DNA from: Glomus cerebriforme
Taxonomy: Eukaryota; Glomeromycota; Glomeromycetes; Glomerales; Glomeraceae
Direction of reading: 5' to 3'
Length of the DNA: 22,356 nt
Assembly: GCA_003550305.1 (NCBI GenBank)
Contig: QKYT01000330.1
Location: 1-22,356, forward strand
Shown here: piece by piece, positions 1 to 11,190 of the stretch
How positions within the stretch are numbered: position 1 is the stretch's first letter
Layout of the letters: the number at the start of each line of letters is the position of its first letter
The notes under the pieces: model-generated
Database searches by the model: none
The model's input: the letters and a program-made list of their open reading frames with translations, nothing else
What the model was told of the DNA's origin: nothing
Translations under genes and position numbers: made by a program

Positions 1-644
1 TTAGCTCAAAATCTTTCCAGTGGTTTTAGATAGAGTTAGATAGTTTAGCTATTAACTCATTAATAAAGTCTAAAGTTAAATATACACTTTTACCTTCACG
101 TCTCTCTGTTACTTGTGTGAATCGATTGTGTATCAATTTGTATTGTGAAATTATTGTAAACTTGTGTCAAATTGTGTATTTGAACCTTTGCCGAATTGAT
201 TTGATCTACATTTATCCTCACATATAAACATATAAAACATACACTTATTTTTGGATTTCCTATACATCTGAATAGATCANTTTAGGTTTTTCTTAGTTAG
301 TTGTTTGTATTTACATACGACGCTGATACTGTAATAGTACTTTAATTCTGTGTATCTTTACTTTTATTATTATGAACTTTTATTTTTATTCTTATTTTCA
401 TTTCTGTTTTTTATATTCTTTATTTTATATATAATAAAAGTATATACAATTTATTATTAAAGAAATAATTGTGATAAATAAAATAAATAAAAAATTAGCC
501 AAATTATAATATTAAAAGGATAAAAATTTGTAGTAATATATTTGGCCAATCAAATTTGATTAAAATCACATAATTCAAGAATACGTTGCAACATAGGATA
601 CTGTATATATCTTCAAAATAATTATTCTTTTAAAAAAATTAAAT

Positions 645-714
645 ATATATTAGTTATTTGATAGGAATGTTAAAATATCATCTGAACTGCTTTGCTATTA
701 AATAACTAATATAT
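645..714. repeat. 20-bp inverted repeat forming a hairpin
   Basis: Bases 645-664 and 695-714 are reverse complements with one mismatch, around a 30-nt loop. The arms are A/T only except for one or two bases, so in such AT-rich DNA this could be a chance structure or the remnant of a small inverted-repeat element. No function is assigned. Confidence 0.5.
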
Positions 715-959
715 AATTTACATTTAATGATATTTTTACTTTTGAATTTTTAATAAAATTTAATATTATCTTATTTTTTAAATTTTCAAAATTAAAAAAA
801 TTTTGAATTATTATTTTATTGCAATAAATAAGATCTTTCTGAAATTAATAAATTAATTTTAGCATCTAACCAAATTGTTTACAGTATTTTTTGATAGAAT
901 AATATATATTTTACAGGAATGTGACATTATTATTTATTCCCCAATTTGTCATCTCCCAT

Positions 960-1239
960 GTCATGCCTTCCAATTTTCATTTTTACTATTTATTCTAGGG
1001 ACTTAGAATTTTTTTAACCCTATTTGTCACAAATTTGTTCCTCTTCGACATCGAAATTTGGGTTATACGAGACTTCCCAAAAAAGGAAATTTCGTAATTT
1101 CGGCCGGAATTACCGAATTAGAAGGTCGAGCAGAATCACGTGATTTTCGTAAAATTTTTGGCCGGCGTGTGACAAATAACAGGTGATAAATAGGATTTCA
1201 CCTAGAATACTTAGGAAAAATGGAAAATGAAGGTGTGAC
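960..1239. repeat. Fold-back inverted repeat with 71-bp arms
   Basis: The arms 960-1030 and 1169-1239 are the same length and pair at roughly 70% by eye with small gaps. Both arms contain TATTCTAGG and both end at the inner edge in TATTTGTCAC (reverse-complemented on the right). The spacer 1031-1168 contains GGCCGG and the palindrome ATCACGTGAT at 1135. A 16-nt piece of the right arm (1171-1186) recurs exactly at 5945-5960, which suggests a dispersed repeat family. No target-site duplication was identified, so the outer ends are uncertain. Confidence 0.6.
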
Positions 1240-1731
1240 GCGGGGCGGCGGGGTGATATTCACTATGATCACGTGATTCTGCTTTGCTTAGACGTCCCCG
1301 AATTAGGAAAATCCCGGCGATTTTATAAATGTCTCATGCTAGATCTAGATTTACCCTTTTTTGATAATAAAATTAACATATCAAACCTCGCAAAATCGGA
1401 TTTTCTTGAAAACGGCAACAATACAATACGCCCTTGAAACAAACTTATAATCGATAGATTAAAACTCTATTTTATAAATATTTACAGACTCCGCCCAAAA
1501 ATATCATTTAGTCTGATTCTTTATTTACGTTGCAAGAAAAAGTATTTACAGGATATTTAAGGGAATATAGATTTTTTTTTATACATATCAACCATTTTAT
1601 AACCATATCGAGTTTGTTCACACCCATGCGTTAATTTGGTAATTGGATGTTACATTGTCAAAAAAAAATTTTGAAATGTTTAATTTGTATCGAGACGACG
1701 TGAAAGTTTACGAGATATTTAGTAATATTAA

Positions 1732-2922
1732 ATGGAGAAAGATATTACTCAAGTACTTCAATACAACCGTGAGTTACAAGCAAATCTACAAAAGAAAATT
1801 GCTGCCGTTGAGGCAGCAATTGCAAGAAATATTAACCTTCAAAATAAGTTGAGACGTCTTAAAAAGAGTCAAGTTTCTACAGAAACCAAGACAAGAGATT
1901 TTGGTCCTCCGTTTTTTGTAGATATTGATGGCAACACTCCACCTAAAAATGATGATATCCATTTAAGAGATCGACCAAAAAAGTTTAAACCCATTAAATG
2001 GATTCAACAAGAAAAAGAATCCTTAACGCAAGGTGTTTATGATCAAAATTTACGAAGAGAATGTATTAAGGCTATGCAATCAGGTCAACTTTTAGACACT
2101 GTTTTAGAAAAAGATTCTCAATATTTCCTTATGAATGTTGAAGGCTTGAATTGGTGTGAATTATCTAAACAGTATGTTCAAAATAAGACACCTGAAGAAT
2201 GTATAATTCAATGGACAACTCATGAACATCCTAGTATTAACAAAAGTGAATGGACAGCTGCAGAAACAAGAAAATTACGCCAGATTGCATCACGTCATAA
2301 TAATCGAAATTGGCAACGAATTGCAATGGAATTAAATACAAATCGCACAGCAGCAGATTGTTTTAAGCAATGGAATAAACAAACTAGTGGACCGCGTAAA
2401 TGGACGAAAGAGGAAGATGAAATATTAGCTCGTGCTGTTGATTTATATGGTGAAAAAAATTGGCAACAAATTGCAGGTTGTCTTGAGAATCGTTCTGGAC
2501 AACAATGTCTTCATCGTTGGACAAAGACAATGAATCCAGCTATACGACGTGGTAGATGGAAGACAGAAGAGGATGAAGCTTTAAAAAATGCTGTTAATAT
2601 GTATGGTGTTGGAAATTGGGTAAAGATTCAGAAATTTGTTTTAGGAAGAACTGATGTTCAATGTCGTGAACGTTGGATGAATGTTTTAAGTCCTACTGTT
2701 AAAAAAGATCCTTGGACAGAAGAGGAAGATAAAGAATTAAAAAGGTTAGTAGGGTTAATTGGTGTTGGTAAATGGTCCAAGATATCTGCTGAAATGAATG
2801 GTAGGACCGATAATCAATGTTGGCGAAGATACAAAGTTTTAATGAAACAAGATGATGAAGGTGAATCCATTATGAATACTCCTTCTAGTGAGAATGAGGG
2901 TGAAAAAAATATGAACAGGTGA
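1732..2922 (+). CDS. SNAPC4: SNAPC4-like Myb protein, snRNA-activating complex large subunit
   Basis: This single-exon gene encodes 396 aa with a coiled-coil-like N-terminus (about residues 5-47) and a serial array of Myb/SANT repeats. There is a half repeat (W141 to W161, ending in the SNAPC4-typical HPSINKSEW) followed by four full repeats with tryptophans near 174/194/214, 224/244/263, 276/296/315 and 328/348/364. One half plus four full repeats is the architecture of SNAP190/SNAPC4, the DNA-binding subunit that recognises the proximal sequence element of snRNA genes for Pol II and Pol III. That role is inferred from the family; the metazoan proteins carry long C-terminal extensions that are absent here. 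The start is chosen at 1732 because the coiled coil begins directly after it. GTGAC at the stop could conceivably be a weak splice donor, so the C-terminus is slightly uncertain. A CEF1/Myb-type regulator is the alternative. Confidence 0.88.
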   Translation: MEKDITQVLQYNRELQANLQKKIAAVEAAIARNINLQNKLRRLKKSQVSTETKTRDFGPPFFVDIDGNTPPKNDDIHLRDRPKKFKPIKWIQQEKESLTQGVYDQNLRRECIKAMQSGQLLDTVLEKDSQYFLMNVEGLNWCELSKQYVQNKTPEECIIQWTTHEHPSINKSEWTAAETRKLRQIASRHNNRNWQRIAMELNTNRTAADCFKQWNKQTSGPRKWTKEEDEILARAVDLYGEKNWQQIAGCLENRSGQQCLHRWTKTMNPAIRRGRWKTEEDEALKNAVNMYGVGNWVKIQKFVLGRTDVQCRERWMNVLSPTVKKDPWTEEEDKELKRLVGLIGVGKWSKISAEMNGRTDNQCWRRYKVLMKQDDEGESIMNTPSSENEGEKNMNR

Positions 2923-3148
2923 CATTTTTCAATGAACTTTAAAGTACTTTTATTCTTTGATTAATTTAATTAAAGATTTTCATCAATACATAAGAACACA
3001 TATATTATAAAACACAACTAAAAAAATTTAATCAAAGAACATTTGAAACTAATAAACATTTAATAATTCACGTATGCTGATTTAATAAATAAATAAATCA
3101 AAAAATACTATATTACCTGTTTGTTTAATAAGTAAATACATTCATTGT

Positions 3149-5858
3149 TCACCATTTATTTCCTTTCTTTTTCTTCTTTTTGTTCTTATTGTCACCGGAT
3201 TTAGGCTTAGATGGTTGTTGTTGAGGTTGGGTAGGTTGCGTTGTATTAGCTACAGCTTGATTCTCGGATACAACACTATAAAAAATAAATAAATAAAGAT
3301 TTTATAGCTTATTTAAGCAGTAAAAATTCATTAAATAAAACCGCTTACCTTTTTCCTATGTTAGCACTTCCAGTACTACCAATACCGCCACCAGCAACAG
3401 CAGTACCTTGAGAGCCACCTTTCATTAATTGTTGTTTACGTTTTCCTTTTGCTTTAAAGGTAGACCTTTCACGTTTAGGTAACCATCGTTCTGGATCTGG
3501 AGGTACGCTAGGATCATAGCTCTTTGGTAGGAGAGGTTTTCTCCTCTTTTTCTTTTTATGAGTCATTTGAGAAGGTTTATCACTACATAAGAAAGTTAGC
3601 ATAATTAATCAACAACTCTAGATAACAACATAACAACTTTAAATCGCTTGCAGAACTTACCTTTTAGCATCAGTTTTCTTATAATAACTTTTTTTTACAC
3701 CAGGCACAATTCTTTCAATAGAATCTACATCAATGTCCATTGGAACAGCACCTTCACCAGAATTGATATCCGGTAAAGAAGCTTCATATTGCTCAGCTTT
3801 TTCGATATCATAATGAGAATAAGCTGATACTAAACCTGCTATTGCTTGCGTATCTAATGGATCAGCTTTAACAAGTTGTTCGTAATATTGTGCAGCTTCC
3901 TGATAACGCCCTGTTTTAATTTTAAATGCCGCTGTTTGTTTAAGAATTAATGTACTTTCATTTGACTATTTTCATGAAAAATACAAGAAAATGAAATAAA
4001 TGAAATAAATAAAATAAACAAAAGAACATTATGAATTAAAAAGAAAATCTAATTTACCGAAGAAGTATTTTTCCAAAAAGTACCAGCATCTTCTAAAGTT
4101 TTAACAGCTTTATCATGCATACCGGATTGTTCATAAAGCCAAACTAATAAACCAACATAACCAGGTTTATATCGTTCTTTATCGTCTTTAATAGATAATA
4201 AATATTTTTCAAAAGTTTCTAATGCATTATTTGGGTTGGATGTCATTAATTGTAATTGCATCAATGCAAAATTTATATGTAAAGATTCAGGTTTCTGTTT
4301 AGCAGATTCTTGTAAATCTAATATTGACTTGTTAATTTTTTTTTGTAAATACGATGTTGATGCTATTAATAAATATAAATCATCGTTTTCTGGATAGATT
4401 TGCAATAATTTACGAGCTGATTCTTGACATGCTGCATACTAAAAAGAAAAATAAAATGAATAAATATTTTAATAAATCAAAGTTTCAAAAAAAAACTCGA
4501 TATAATACCTTGTGCATGTATAATGAAAGTAACGCTTCATTCATAGCAATTACCCTTTTTTGTCCTCTAAACAACTTAGTATCTAAATTTTTTGAACTTG
4601 CAATTCTTAATTTTCTTGTAGAATCAAATAACTCTGAATCTTTTTTAGCGGCAACTAAGTTATTTGATGCAATAGCAGATACCGTCATATCCATTCCTTT
4701 TGTTTTAAGAACATTTTGATAAATATCGATTGCATCTGAAATTCTTCCTTGTAATTGATAAACATATCCTAATTGTACATTAATTGCCCCCAATTCTATT
4801 TCTACCTTATCTTCTGTGTAATCTTCTGATAAAAGTGATTTTTTACACATATCTATCAAAAGAAAAATAAAGTATTAGAGATATTTATTTAAAAAAAGTG
4901 TGAAGTATTATTATACATACTTTTGGCTGTGTTTAATAATTTCTCAGCTTTTTTATAATCTTTTTGACCAATATATTTACTAGCTGTATTATAAGCTAAC
5001 TCATAAGTATTAAGTGAATCCGTCATCGTATACTAAAGATAAAGTATAAAGTTAATATAAAGTTAAAATAGTTAAAATCAAAAAAATTATATAAAAATAA
5101 TACCTTCTCATCTAAATGACCGCCTGAAAATAATAAGGCTGCTTTAGCAGCGTTGAAGTTAGTAAGGATATCATTATAAACATCATCATTCTATAAATAA
5201 AGTATAATCATGAAATGTTACTATTACAATCAAATTGTCTCAAAAAAAGTTTATATGATCTTAAATACCTTATCGGCTTCTTGTAGTAACGTGTAGTAAA
5301 TCTCAATAGAAGTATTATAATCTTCGGTTTTATACGCCTATATATTATCCAATTTATTGAGCATAAAAAAAATTATTTAACCTTACAATTCCACTTTAAA
5401 CAAATTATAAATAAAAAACACACCACTTGAGCTTCCAAGTGTCTTAAACTTAATTCACTATTATTATCTGACTTATGTTGTCTTAATAAATTTAATAAAT
5501 CATCAAATTTGTTTAACCTATAAAGACAATAAGCCATTTCTGATATTAACTTATCAGAATCCGAAAATTTTTTTTGTAAAATATCTAATGCATTTTGATA
5601 TTTTCCTAATCTTATATATGATACTATTTTACAATGTAATGCATCTTTATCTTCTGGATTTAATTGAAGAACTAAAACATAAAAACAAAAGTTTTGTTAT
5701 AATAAAAAATATATAAAAAAATGAGTATTAATCGAGAATAACTTGTAATTACTTTTGTCAATGGACTTAAGAGCTTTTGCATACTCTTCCTGGTTAACAA
5801 GTCTTTCAACATCCTTGAATAACTGTGCTTCTTTGGATATATTATCTTGTGTTGTCAT
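3149..5858 (-). CDS. SRP72: Signal recognition particle subunit SRP72
   Basis: SRP72 binds 7SL RNA together with SRP68 and helps target nascent secretory proteins to the ER. I rebuilt ten exons, in coding order: 5753-5858, 5424-5671, 5269-5337, 5104-5190, 4921-5032, 4509-4852, 4058-4438, 3661-3965, 3349-3582, 3149-3275. They sum to 2013 nt, giving 670 aa, the usual family length. The N-terminal and central parts are TPR-like helical repeats with family-typical stretches such as YELAYNTA and AIASNNLVA. Near residues 560-600 lies the basic SRP72 RNA-binding segment with KSYDPSVPPDPERWLPKRER. The tail is Gln/Pro- then Lys-rich. All introns are 68-92 nt with GT-AG ends. The donor of intron 3 (GTGTGT) is the weakest. 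The gene converges on SNAPC4 and diverges from PIGS. Confidence 0.93.
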
Positions 5859-6191
5859 TTCTAAAATAATTCATATATTCTTATCATAATTTTTTTTTAA
5901 GATCAAAATTCAGAAAAAATGGACATATACTATTAGGGCCGTACGACAAATAACAGGTGACAATTAGCTTTTTTTTTTCTTCATATCGGCCGTGTGACAA
6001 CTGACAAATTTCCTAATCATAATCCTAACAGATATCGTAGCGGTGTAACACCCCCTCTGTCGAGTGCTTGATTCTAGCCGAATGTCCTATAATGCTGGCC
6101 AAAAAATCATACACGTGATTTACGATCGGCGTGGCCTTTAGAAATTTTTCGACTTTGGATCAACCATTTTAAACTTCGAAAAGTTTTCATT
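5859..6191. promoter_or_regulatory. Divergent promoter between SRP72 and PIGS
   Basis: The 333 bp between the two start codons hold several notable words. At 5945-5960 is GACAAATAACAGGTGA, repeated exactly at 1171-1186. Around 5988-6003 is CGGCCGTGTGACAACTGAC, resembling the GGCCGGCGTGTGACAAAT at 1161. At 6091-6105, on the minus strand, is TTTGGCCAGCATTAT, and at 6112-6117 the E-box-like CACGTG. The promoter role is inferred from position; the motifs are seen directly. Confidence 0.6.
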
Positions 6192-8322
6192 ATGGAAGAA
6201 AATGATAAAATACGCCGTTTAATTATAACATCATTTTATATTGTAATTTTATTTGGTCTACCTTTATGGTGGAAAACCACTGAAGTATATCGCGCGCAAC
6301 TACCTTTTACTGAAATTGAAGAATGGTCAAATTGGGAGGTTAGTAACTTGTTAAGCTTCTAGATTAAATACGTAAATTATTAATAGCTATATTGTCTTTT
6401 ATATAGGCATTTGATCTCGAGTTTCCAACACATTTTACAATTTATGTCGCTAACGTCAAACCAAGTACGATTAAGTTTGCAAATTTATCTTCAAACTTGG
6501 AAAATTTGATTACATCGAGATACAATATCGATAATTCTAAAGAAGCAAATAATGGAACTTCTCAAAAATCAATTCGATTTCCAGTTAAAATAAAATTAGC
6601 AGATTGGAATAATTGGATGAATGATCTTCAAGATGGTAAAATAATTTCTTAGATAATCTACACCTTTTATCTAATTTTAAACATTGTTTTTTCCTGTGAA
6701 ATGTATCATAGGAAATCTTGAAATGGGAAATTTGGCAAATAAAAATGGACAATATAGCTTTTACATTTTGCCAAGAACAAAATCAAATTCAGATACCAAA
6801 GTTTTGGTGGGAAACCAAAGACAAGCTATAGTAGAAATCAATCAATGGGATACTAGTAAGTATTATTTGAATTATATGTTATATTGATTAAAGTGGAATA
6901 TTATATCTAACAAATATTGATTTATAGATGTGATTGAAAAAACAATTTCTGATCTCATAATTAGTTTGTTCATGCCAGAACAAGATGCAATCAGAAAATC
7001 TATAATAGAACCATTATCGGATTCAAAGGTTGAATTAGATAGCATGAGAACAATGAAATACTCATCTCAATATCAAGTAACATTTAGTCTTATGAATGGA
7101 GATCCATCAAATTTACTTGTAAATTGGGATATAGAAGAGGCAGTAAACAAATATCTGGGGCCTTTTGTTAATCAGATTTCCATGATTTCAAATTTAACAG
7201 TGGACTCCCAAATTCAGCATTATGCAAGATTAACATTTGAGCCAAATCATAAACCAGATGAAAATTATTTTTTTCTGACACCTGAATTGTTGCCTCATTT
7301 CATAAATGCAGCTGAATGGAATCTTGCATCTGCTGTATCATCATATCCAACGCTAAACTTTATTTTGTATGTTCCTTCAAAAGAACAAAGTCCATTGCAT
7401 ATTCAAGATTCTAAAGGTATTTTGAAAAATATTATAATTTATTTATGTTTATTATTAATATTCATCAAACAATTATAGGTAATATTATGGAAAATAATGC
7501 CTTTTTAATACCAAGATGGGGTGGAGTAATTATTAATAACCCAGATCGATCCAAGGGAACCCATAATTTTTCATTTAAGGAATTAAAATCAGTCATGTCA
7601 ATATTTATAACGCAATTAAGAGGATTATTAGGTGTCCATGATGTTTGGATTGAAGCAAAACATACTCTGGTATTTATATTTATTTATCATAAATATTTTT
7701 AAAATTAATTTGAAAGATTCATACCATTTTCCTATTAATTATAGGGTGCAACTTTTAGTATTGAGTTTGTTATACCTCCAAATACTGCAGTCACTATGTG
7801 GGAGTTTGACAATTTAGTAAGGAGACGTATAGCAGAAAATATTGTAACTTCAATAACAACATTAAAATCGTTGTCACAATTAGTAACAGAAATTCCAAAT
7901 ATGGTTGTATTGGATCATATTCAAACTGAGGTATTTAAAATATTTATTCAAAGCTAATCATTTAATTTAATTTTAATTAATTATTTTTTATTTATGTTGA
8001 AAGGTTTTTTTGGCATTGGATAATTTGTCAAAGGTATTTTTATCATTAAATTTAACTGTTTTACTGTATTATATTATTTATTAAAATTTTTTATTTTTAG
8101 TCTTGTAAACATTTACATAATAATCAATATGACTTAGCATTATACCATTCAAAAAAAGCAATTGAACTGGCAGAATCTGCATTTTTTGATCCTACAATGG
8201 TATCAATGCTCTATTTTCCGGATGAACACAAATATGCTATATATATGCCTTTATTTGTTCCAATATCAGTACCATTGCTTGTTGCACTTCAGAGAGAAGT
8301 TAAAAGTTTAAAAAAAAAGTAA
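6192..8322 (+). CDS. PIGS: GPI transamidase subunit PIG-S (Gpi17)
   Basis: PIG-S is a non-catalytic ER-membrane subunit of the complex that attaches GPI anchors to proteins. Eight exons: 6192-6338, 6407-6635, 6712-6855, 6928-7416, 7479-7669, 7745-7930, 8004-8033, 8101-8322. They total 1638 nt, giving 545 aa, close to the usual length. A membrane segment is visible at about residues 11-28 (ITSFYIVILFGLPLWWKT), followed by the typical VYRAQLPF, a long lumenal region with PRWGGVIINNP and PPNTAVTMWEFDNLVRRR, and a second hydrophobic segment near the C-terminus (YMPLFVPISVPLLVAL) ending in a basic KSLKKK tail. Exon 7 is a 30-nt microexon encoding ten residues (VFLALDNLSK) that fit the family. Introns are 62-76 nt. 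The gene starts at the divergent promoter shared with SRP72. Confidence 0.92.
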
Positions 8323-8641
8323 AAAATCCTGATCAGATAAAATATAGAAAATTAATTATTAATTTTTGCAATTTAATTTAATAAAATAATTTAAAATAAA
8401 AAATAATATCAGTAATTTGTAAATTATAATACCATATATTTTTGGCTAAATAGTTTAACACTTTAATATTAATCAATATATTTGTCTATTAGTTAATTAT
8501 ATCAATTTTGCAAAATAATTATATTAAGGGTAAATTTATTCCTCATCCCGGGTGAGGAATTTATTACTCACCCTTATAATTTTTTCTAAAAATAGATAAT
8601 TATTTTTATTGATAATTTTTAAAGTTTTTTTTTTTTTATAG
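8323..8641. other. Intergenic, AT-rich, with a palindromic element
   Basis: No exon can be supported between the PIGS stop and the hAT remnant. The stretch is mostly A/T, apart from the GC-containing imperfect palindrome at 8525-8576. It ends in a T-run followed by TATAG (8624-8641), which looks like a splice acceptor directly before the hAT-like frame. Confidence 0.5.
8525..8576. repeat. Imperfect 52-bp palindrome centred on CCCGGG
   Basis: TAAGGGT at 8525 pairs with ACCCTTA ending at 8576, and ATTCCTCATCCC pairs with GGGTGAGGAAT around the centre at about 8549. The right arm is two bases longer. It stands out as a GC island in very AT-rich DNA. It could be a tiny inverted-repeat element or a hairpin in the PIGS 3' flank. 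No target duplication is clear. Confidence 0.6.
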
Positions 8642-9264
8642 AAGTTTTTAATCAAAGCATTTCAAGGGGAATTTATAATTCATGCGATTCAAACAATGTT
8701 TATTGGTGATGATGATACACCACCAACATATGGCAAAAATTTACTTGAATATATTGAAAGTAAACAATTAACATTAGATTTAATTCCAAATTCTTTTTCG
8801 CAATTTTCCTTATCTATAATTCAAAATATCAAAAAAAGATTTCCCGATTCTGATTTTCATCATTCAATGCGAATTTTTGATGCACAACAATTATCTTTAA
8901 CTCAAACTTCGATTAATAAGTATGGCGAAAAGGAGATTGAAATTATTGGAGACTTTTATGGTAATCAAAAAACTGATAAAGATGGTAATGTTTATGAACT
9001 AATAATTGATAAAAAAGAGGAATGGGTAACTGTATGACAATTCATTGCTAATTTTAAAGAATTTAAATTTATTGAGCAATAGTTTAGAATTTTTCAACAA
9101 CAGAATTTTCTTCTTTATATCCTAATACTTCAAATATTATTCATAATATTTTAATAATTCCCCTTTCTAATGTTTCAGTAGAGAGAGTCTTTTCAAGGCA
9201 AAATTTAATTAAAAACAAATTGCAAAATAAGATGAAATTGGAAACACTTCATTATATTCTTTGA
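8642..9264 (+). pseudogene. Decayed hAT-family transposase, C-terminal part
   Basis: Bases 8642-9037 encode an open frame containing NIKKRFPDSD, SMRIFDAQQL and YGEKEIEIIGDFY, resembling the C-terminal half of hAT transposase-like proteins of the ZNF862 type. The frame then hits TGA (9035-9037) and TAG, and continues in another frame with IPLSNVSVERVFSRQNLIKN, the hallmark of the hAT dimerisation domain, ending at TGA 9262-9264. The fragment therefore has at least two stops and one frameshift. The N-terminal BED zinc finger and the first catalytic part are missing, and I see no terminal repeats. It is read as a 5'-truncated dead copy. A spliced gene using the acceptor-like TATAG at 8637-8641 is possible but would not cure the frame change. 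Confidence 0.72.
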
Positions 9265-10069
9265 TTTTGAGGCGGCATATGATCATTGGACACAATTACC
9301 TCAATGTAAATTTGTAAATTGAGTTTATTATTATTAATGAAATTTTGCGTAAAACTATATTTAAAAAAATTTGCACATATGCGGCAAATCAGATTTATTT
9401 TCCACAAATTGCACATGACTTTTTTTTGCGCATTGCGCAACAAGCTTTTGACTTGAATTTCATACACTGGTCATGCCATTTAAATTTCCATATGATTTTA
9501 TAGAGTCCAATAGATGATATCGCCAAGTATGTAATCTTGGTATTGATAAATTTGATTTTGAATATTTACCAAGTAAAAGTACAAAATTTAAAGACCAATT
9601 TTTGATTATTTCCTATAAAATATAATAAAATCAAATATTTAGTATAATATTATATTGGATTTTTATTATTATAATATATTTATTACCTTAAAATATTTAA
9701 GATCTGCATTTGTAAATTATATTTTCGAGAAAATATATACATATGATTCCATTGATCATACAAATTGACTAATTGGTCAGTAATATTTGGAAAATTCAAT
9801 ATATATAATATTTACAATTTGACTAGCTGTACTAAATTTAACTATTTTGTTATTCTATATATACTGTACTGTATATCTATCATATTTCGCTATTATTCAT
9901 CACCTTCCGAAAATATGCAATTTTGACCGGCATTATGATACATTTGGCCAGATTATATGCAAAAAGGAGCCGTGCTTAAATTGCGCAAAATACGGATATT
10001 TTATTGGTTCTAAATTCCGGACCTAAGGTCTGCAGATCCCGAATCCGTATCCAGATGTGGTAAAATTCA
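9265..10069. other. Intergenic region upstream of DTWD1
   Basis: About 800 bp without a supportable gene. Short open frames on both strands have no family character. Near 9424-9440 is a small tandem TTGCGCA repeat. At 9923-9936 TTGACCGGCATTAT, a variant of the promoter motif seen upstream of PIGS/SRP72 and WTAP, lies about 150 bp before the DTWD1 start. This is the likely promoter region of DTWD1. Confidence 0.5.
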
Positions 10070-11100
10070 ATGAAATTGGGATCAATTCATCAATATATGT
10101 TTTTCTCCTACGCTGGCTACGCACAAATGGATTTACTTTTCGGTACCTTATCACTCGATAAGCACCAACAAAACTCAAGACGAACACTACCAAAAGAAGA
10201 TTCAAAACTTCAACGTTCTCCATTTGACTATTTCAAAATCTCTTCGACAGCAATTCTTGATACGTTGAATACAAGAAGTCTTTGTCCTCAATGTACTCGT
10301 TCTATGAAATATTTTTGTTATTGGTGTTATCAAGTTGTTGGATGCCAAAGAAGTGATGTCCCTTATCTTAAGCTACCTATTAAAATTGATGTGTGGGATC
10401 TTAATTTATATTAAATTTTGTTAAATTAAGAAAATAGATTTTATTAATTAATTTTTTTTTATCAATAGAGTTAAACATTTTAAAGAATTGGAAGGCAAAT
10501 CAACAGTAGCACACGCGAAGATTATCGCACCGGATAATGTTTCAATATATTCCAATTTAGAAATTCCAAAATATGAAAATCCAGATAGATTATTATTACT
10601 GTTTCCTGGTCCTGTGAGTAATTTTAATTGGATTTATTTTTACTTATTTTCTCAGTAATTTAAAATATTTTTTTTTTTTATAGGATTCAAAAACTTTAGA
10701 TGAAATTCCAAGAGATTCATTCGATAAATTATTAGTAATAGATGGAACATGGCAACAAGCGTCAAGTTTAACAAAATTTACAGAAGAATTAAAAAATATA
10801 AGAAAAGTTACAATAAAACCACAAAAAACTCTTTTTTGGAGATATCAAAATAAGAGCGAAAATCATTTAGCCACTATAGAAGCTTTATATTATTTTTTAA
10901 AAGAATATTATGAAGCTTATGAATCTAATAGTAATTTATCTGATAATGTTGTTGATAATAGTTATGATGGTAGATATGATGATCTTCTATGGTATTATAA
11001 ATATTTTTATGAATTCATTCAAGCTACTTATAGAAATGATAAAGGTAAAAAGCATTTTACTTCAAGACATCGTCAAGGATATATTCAATATGATGGATGA
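10070..11100 (+). CDS. DTWD1: DTW-domain protein 1, tRNA-uridine aminocarboxypropyltransferase
   Basis: DTWD1 proteins transfer the aminocarboxypropyl group of SAM to a uridine in tRNA (acp3U, position 20 in the human case). Three exons: 10070-10392, 10469-10613, 10684-11100, total 885 nt, giving 294 aa. Visible family features are the early Cys cluster LCPQC...FCYWC, the segment LPIKIDV-VKHF...GKSTVAHAKIIAP, FPGP, the DxTW signature as IDGTWQQ, KTLFWRYQNK, and STIEA-like LATIEALYYFL. The donor of intron 1 is unusual (GTGGGA) but is the only choice that keeps K-I-D-V-V-K-H in frame. The start at 10070 is the first ATG after an in-frame stop. The next ATG at 10127 is equally plausible, because the first 19 residues have no recognisable conservation. 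The stop lies only 90 bp from the end of the convergent PMM gene. Confidence 0.9.
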
Positions 11101-11190
11101 ATAAAGCAAATATGAGGAAAATTTAAATATTATAATAATTAATTAAATTTTCTATTAATTAAATTCTAATTTCATAAAATTTATCTTCTA

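Larger units (their letters stand above)
1..1731. other. AT-rich intergenic region, no gene recognised
   Basis: I find no supportable coding exon here. The first 900 bases are extremely AT-rich with one unresolved base at 280. From about 900 to 1340 the GC content rises and a fold-back repeat with two ATCACGTGAT palindromes appears (listed separately). The stretch from 1340 to 1731 is the immediate 5' flank of the SNAPC4-like gene. A short open frame overlapping its start (1643-1852) has no family resemblance and is taken as a shadow. Confidence 0.6.

Noticed and set aside
4354..4719. Plus-strand open frame of 121 codons
   Set aside because: It lies antisense to SRP72 exons and spans an intron. 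It has no family features, while the minus strand encodes clear SRP72 sequence.
9424..9440. TTGCGCATTGCGCAA short tandem/palindromic word
   Set aside because: It is too short, with no second copy in the window and no feature next to it.
9252..9467. Minus-strand open frame of 71 codons
   Set aside because: It has no domain, no homology that I recognise and a low-complexity AT-driven composition. It overlaps the end of the hAT remnant.
10023..10223. Minus-strand open frame with a hydrophobic start (MENVEVLNLLLVVFVLSF)
   Set aside because: It is antisense to the first exon of DTWD1, and the apparent signal peptide is the complement of that coding sequence.
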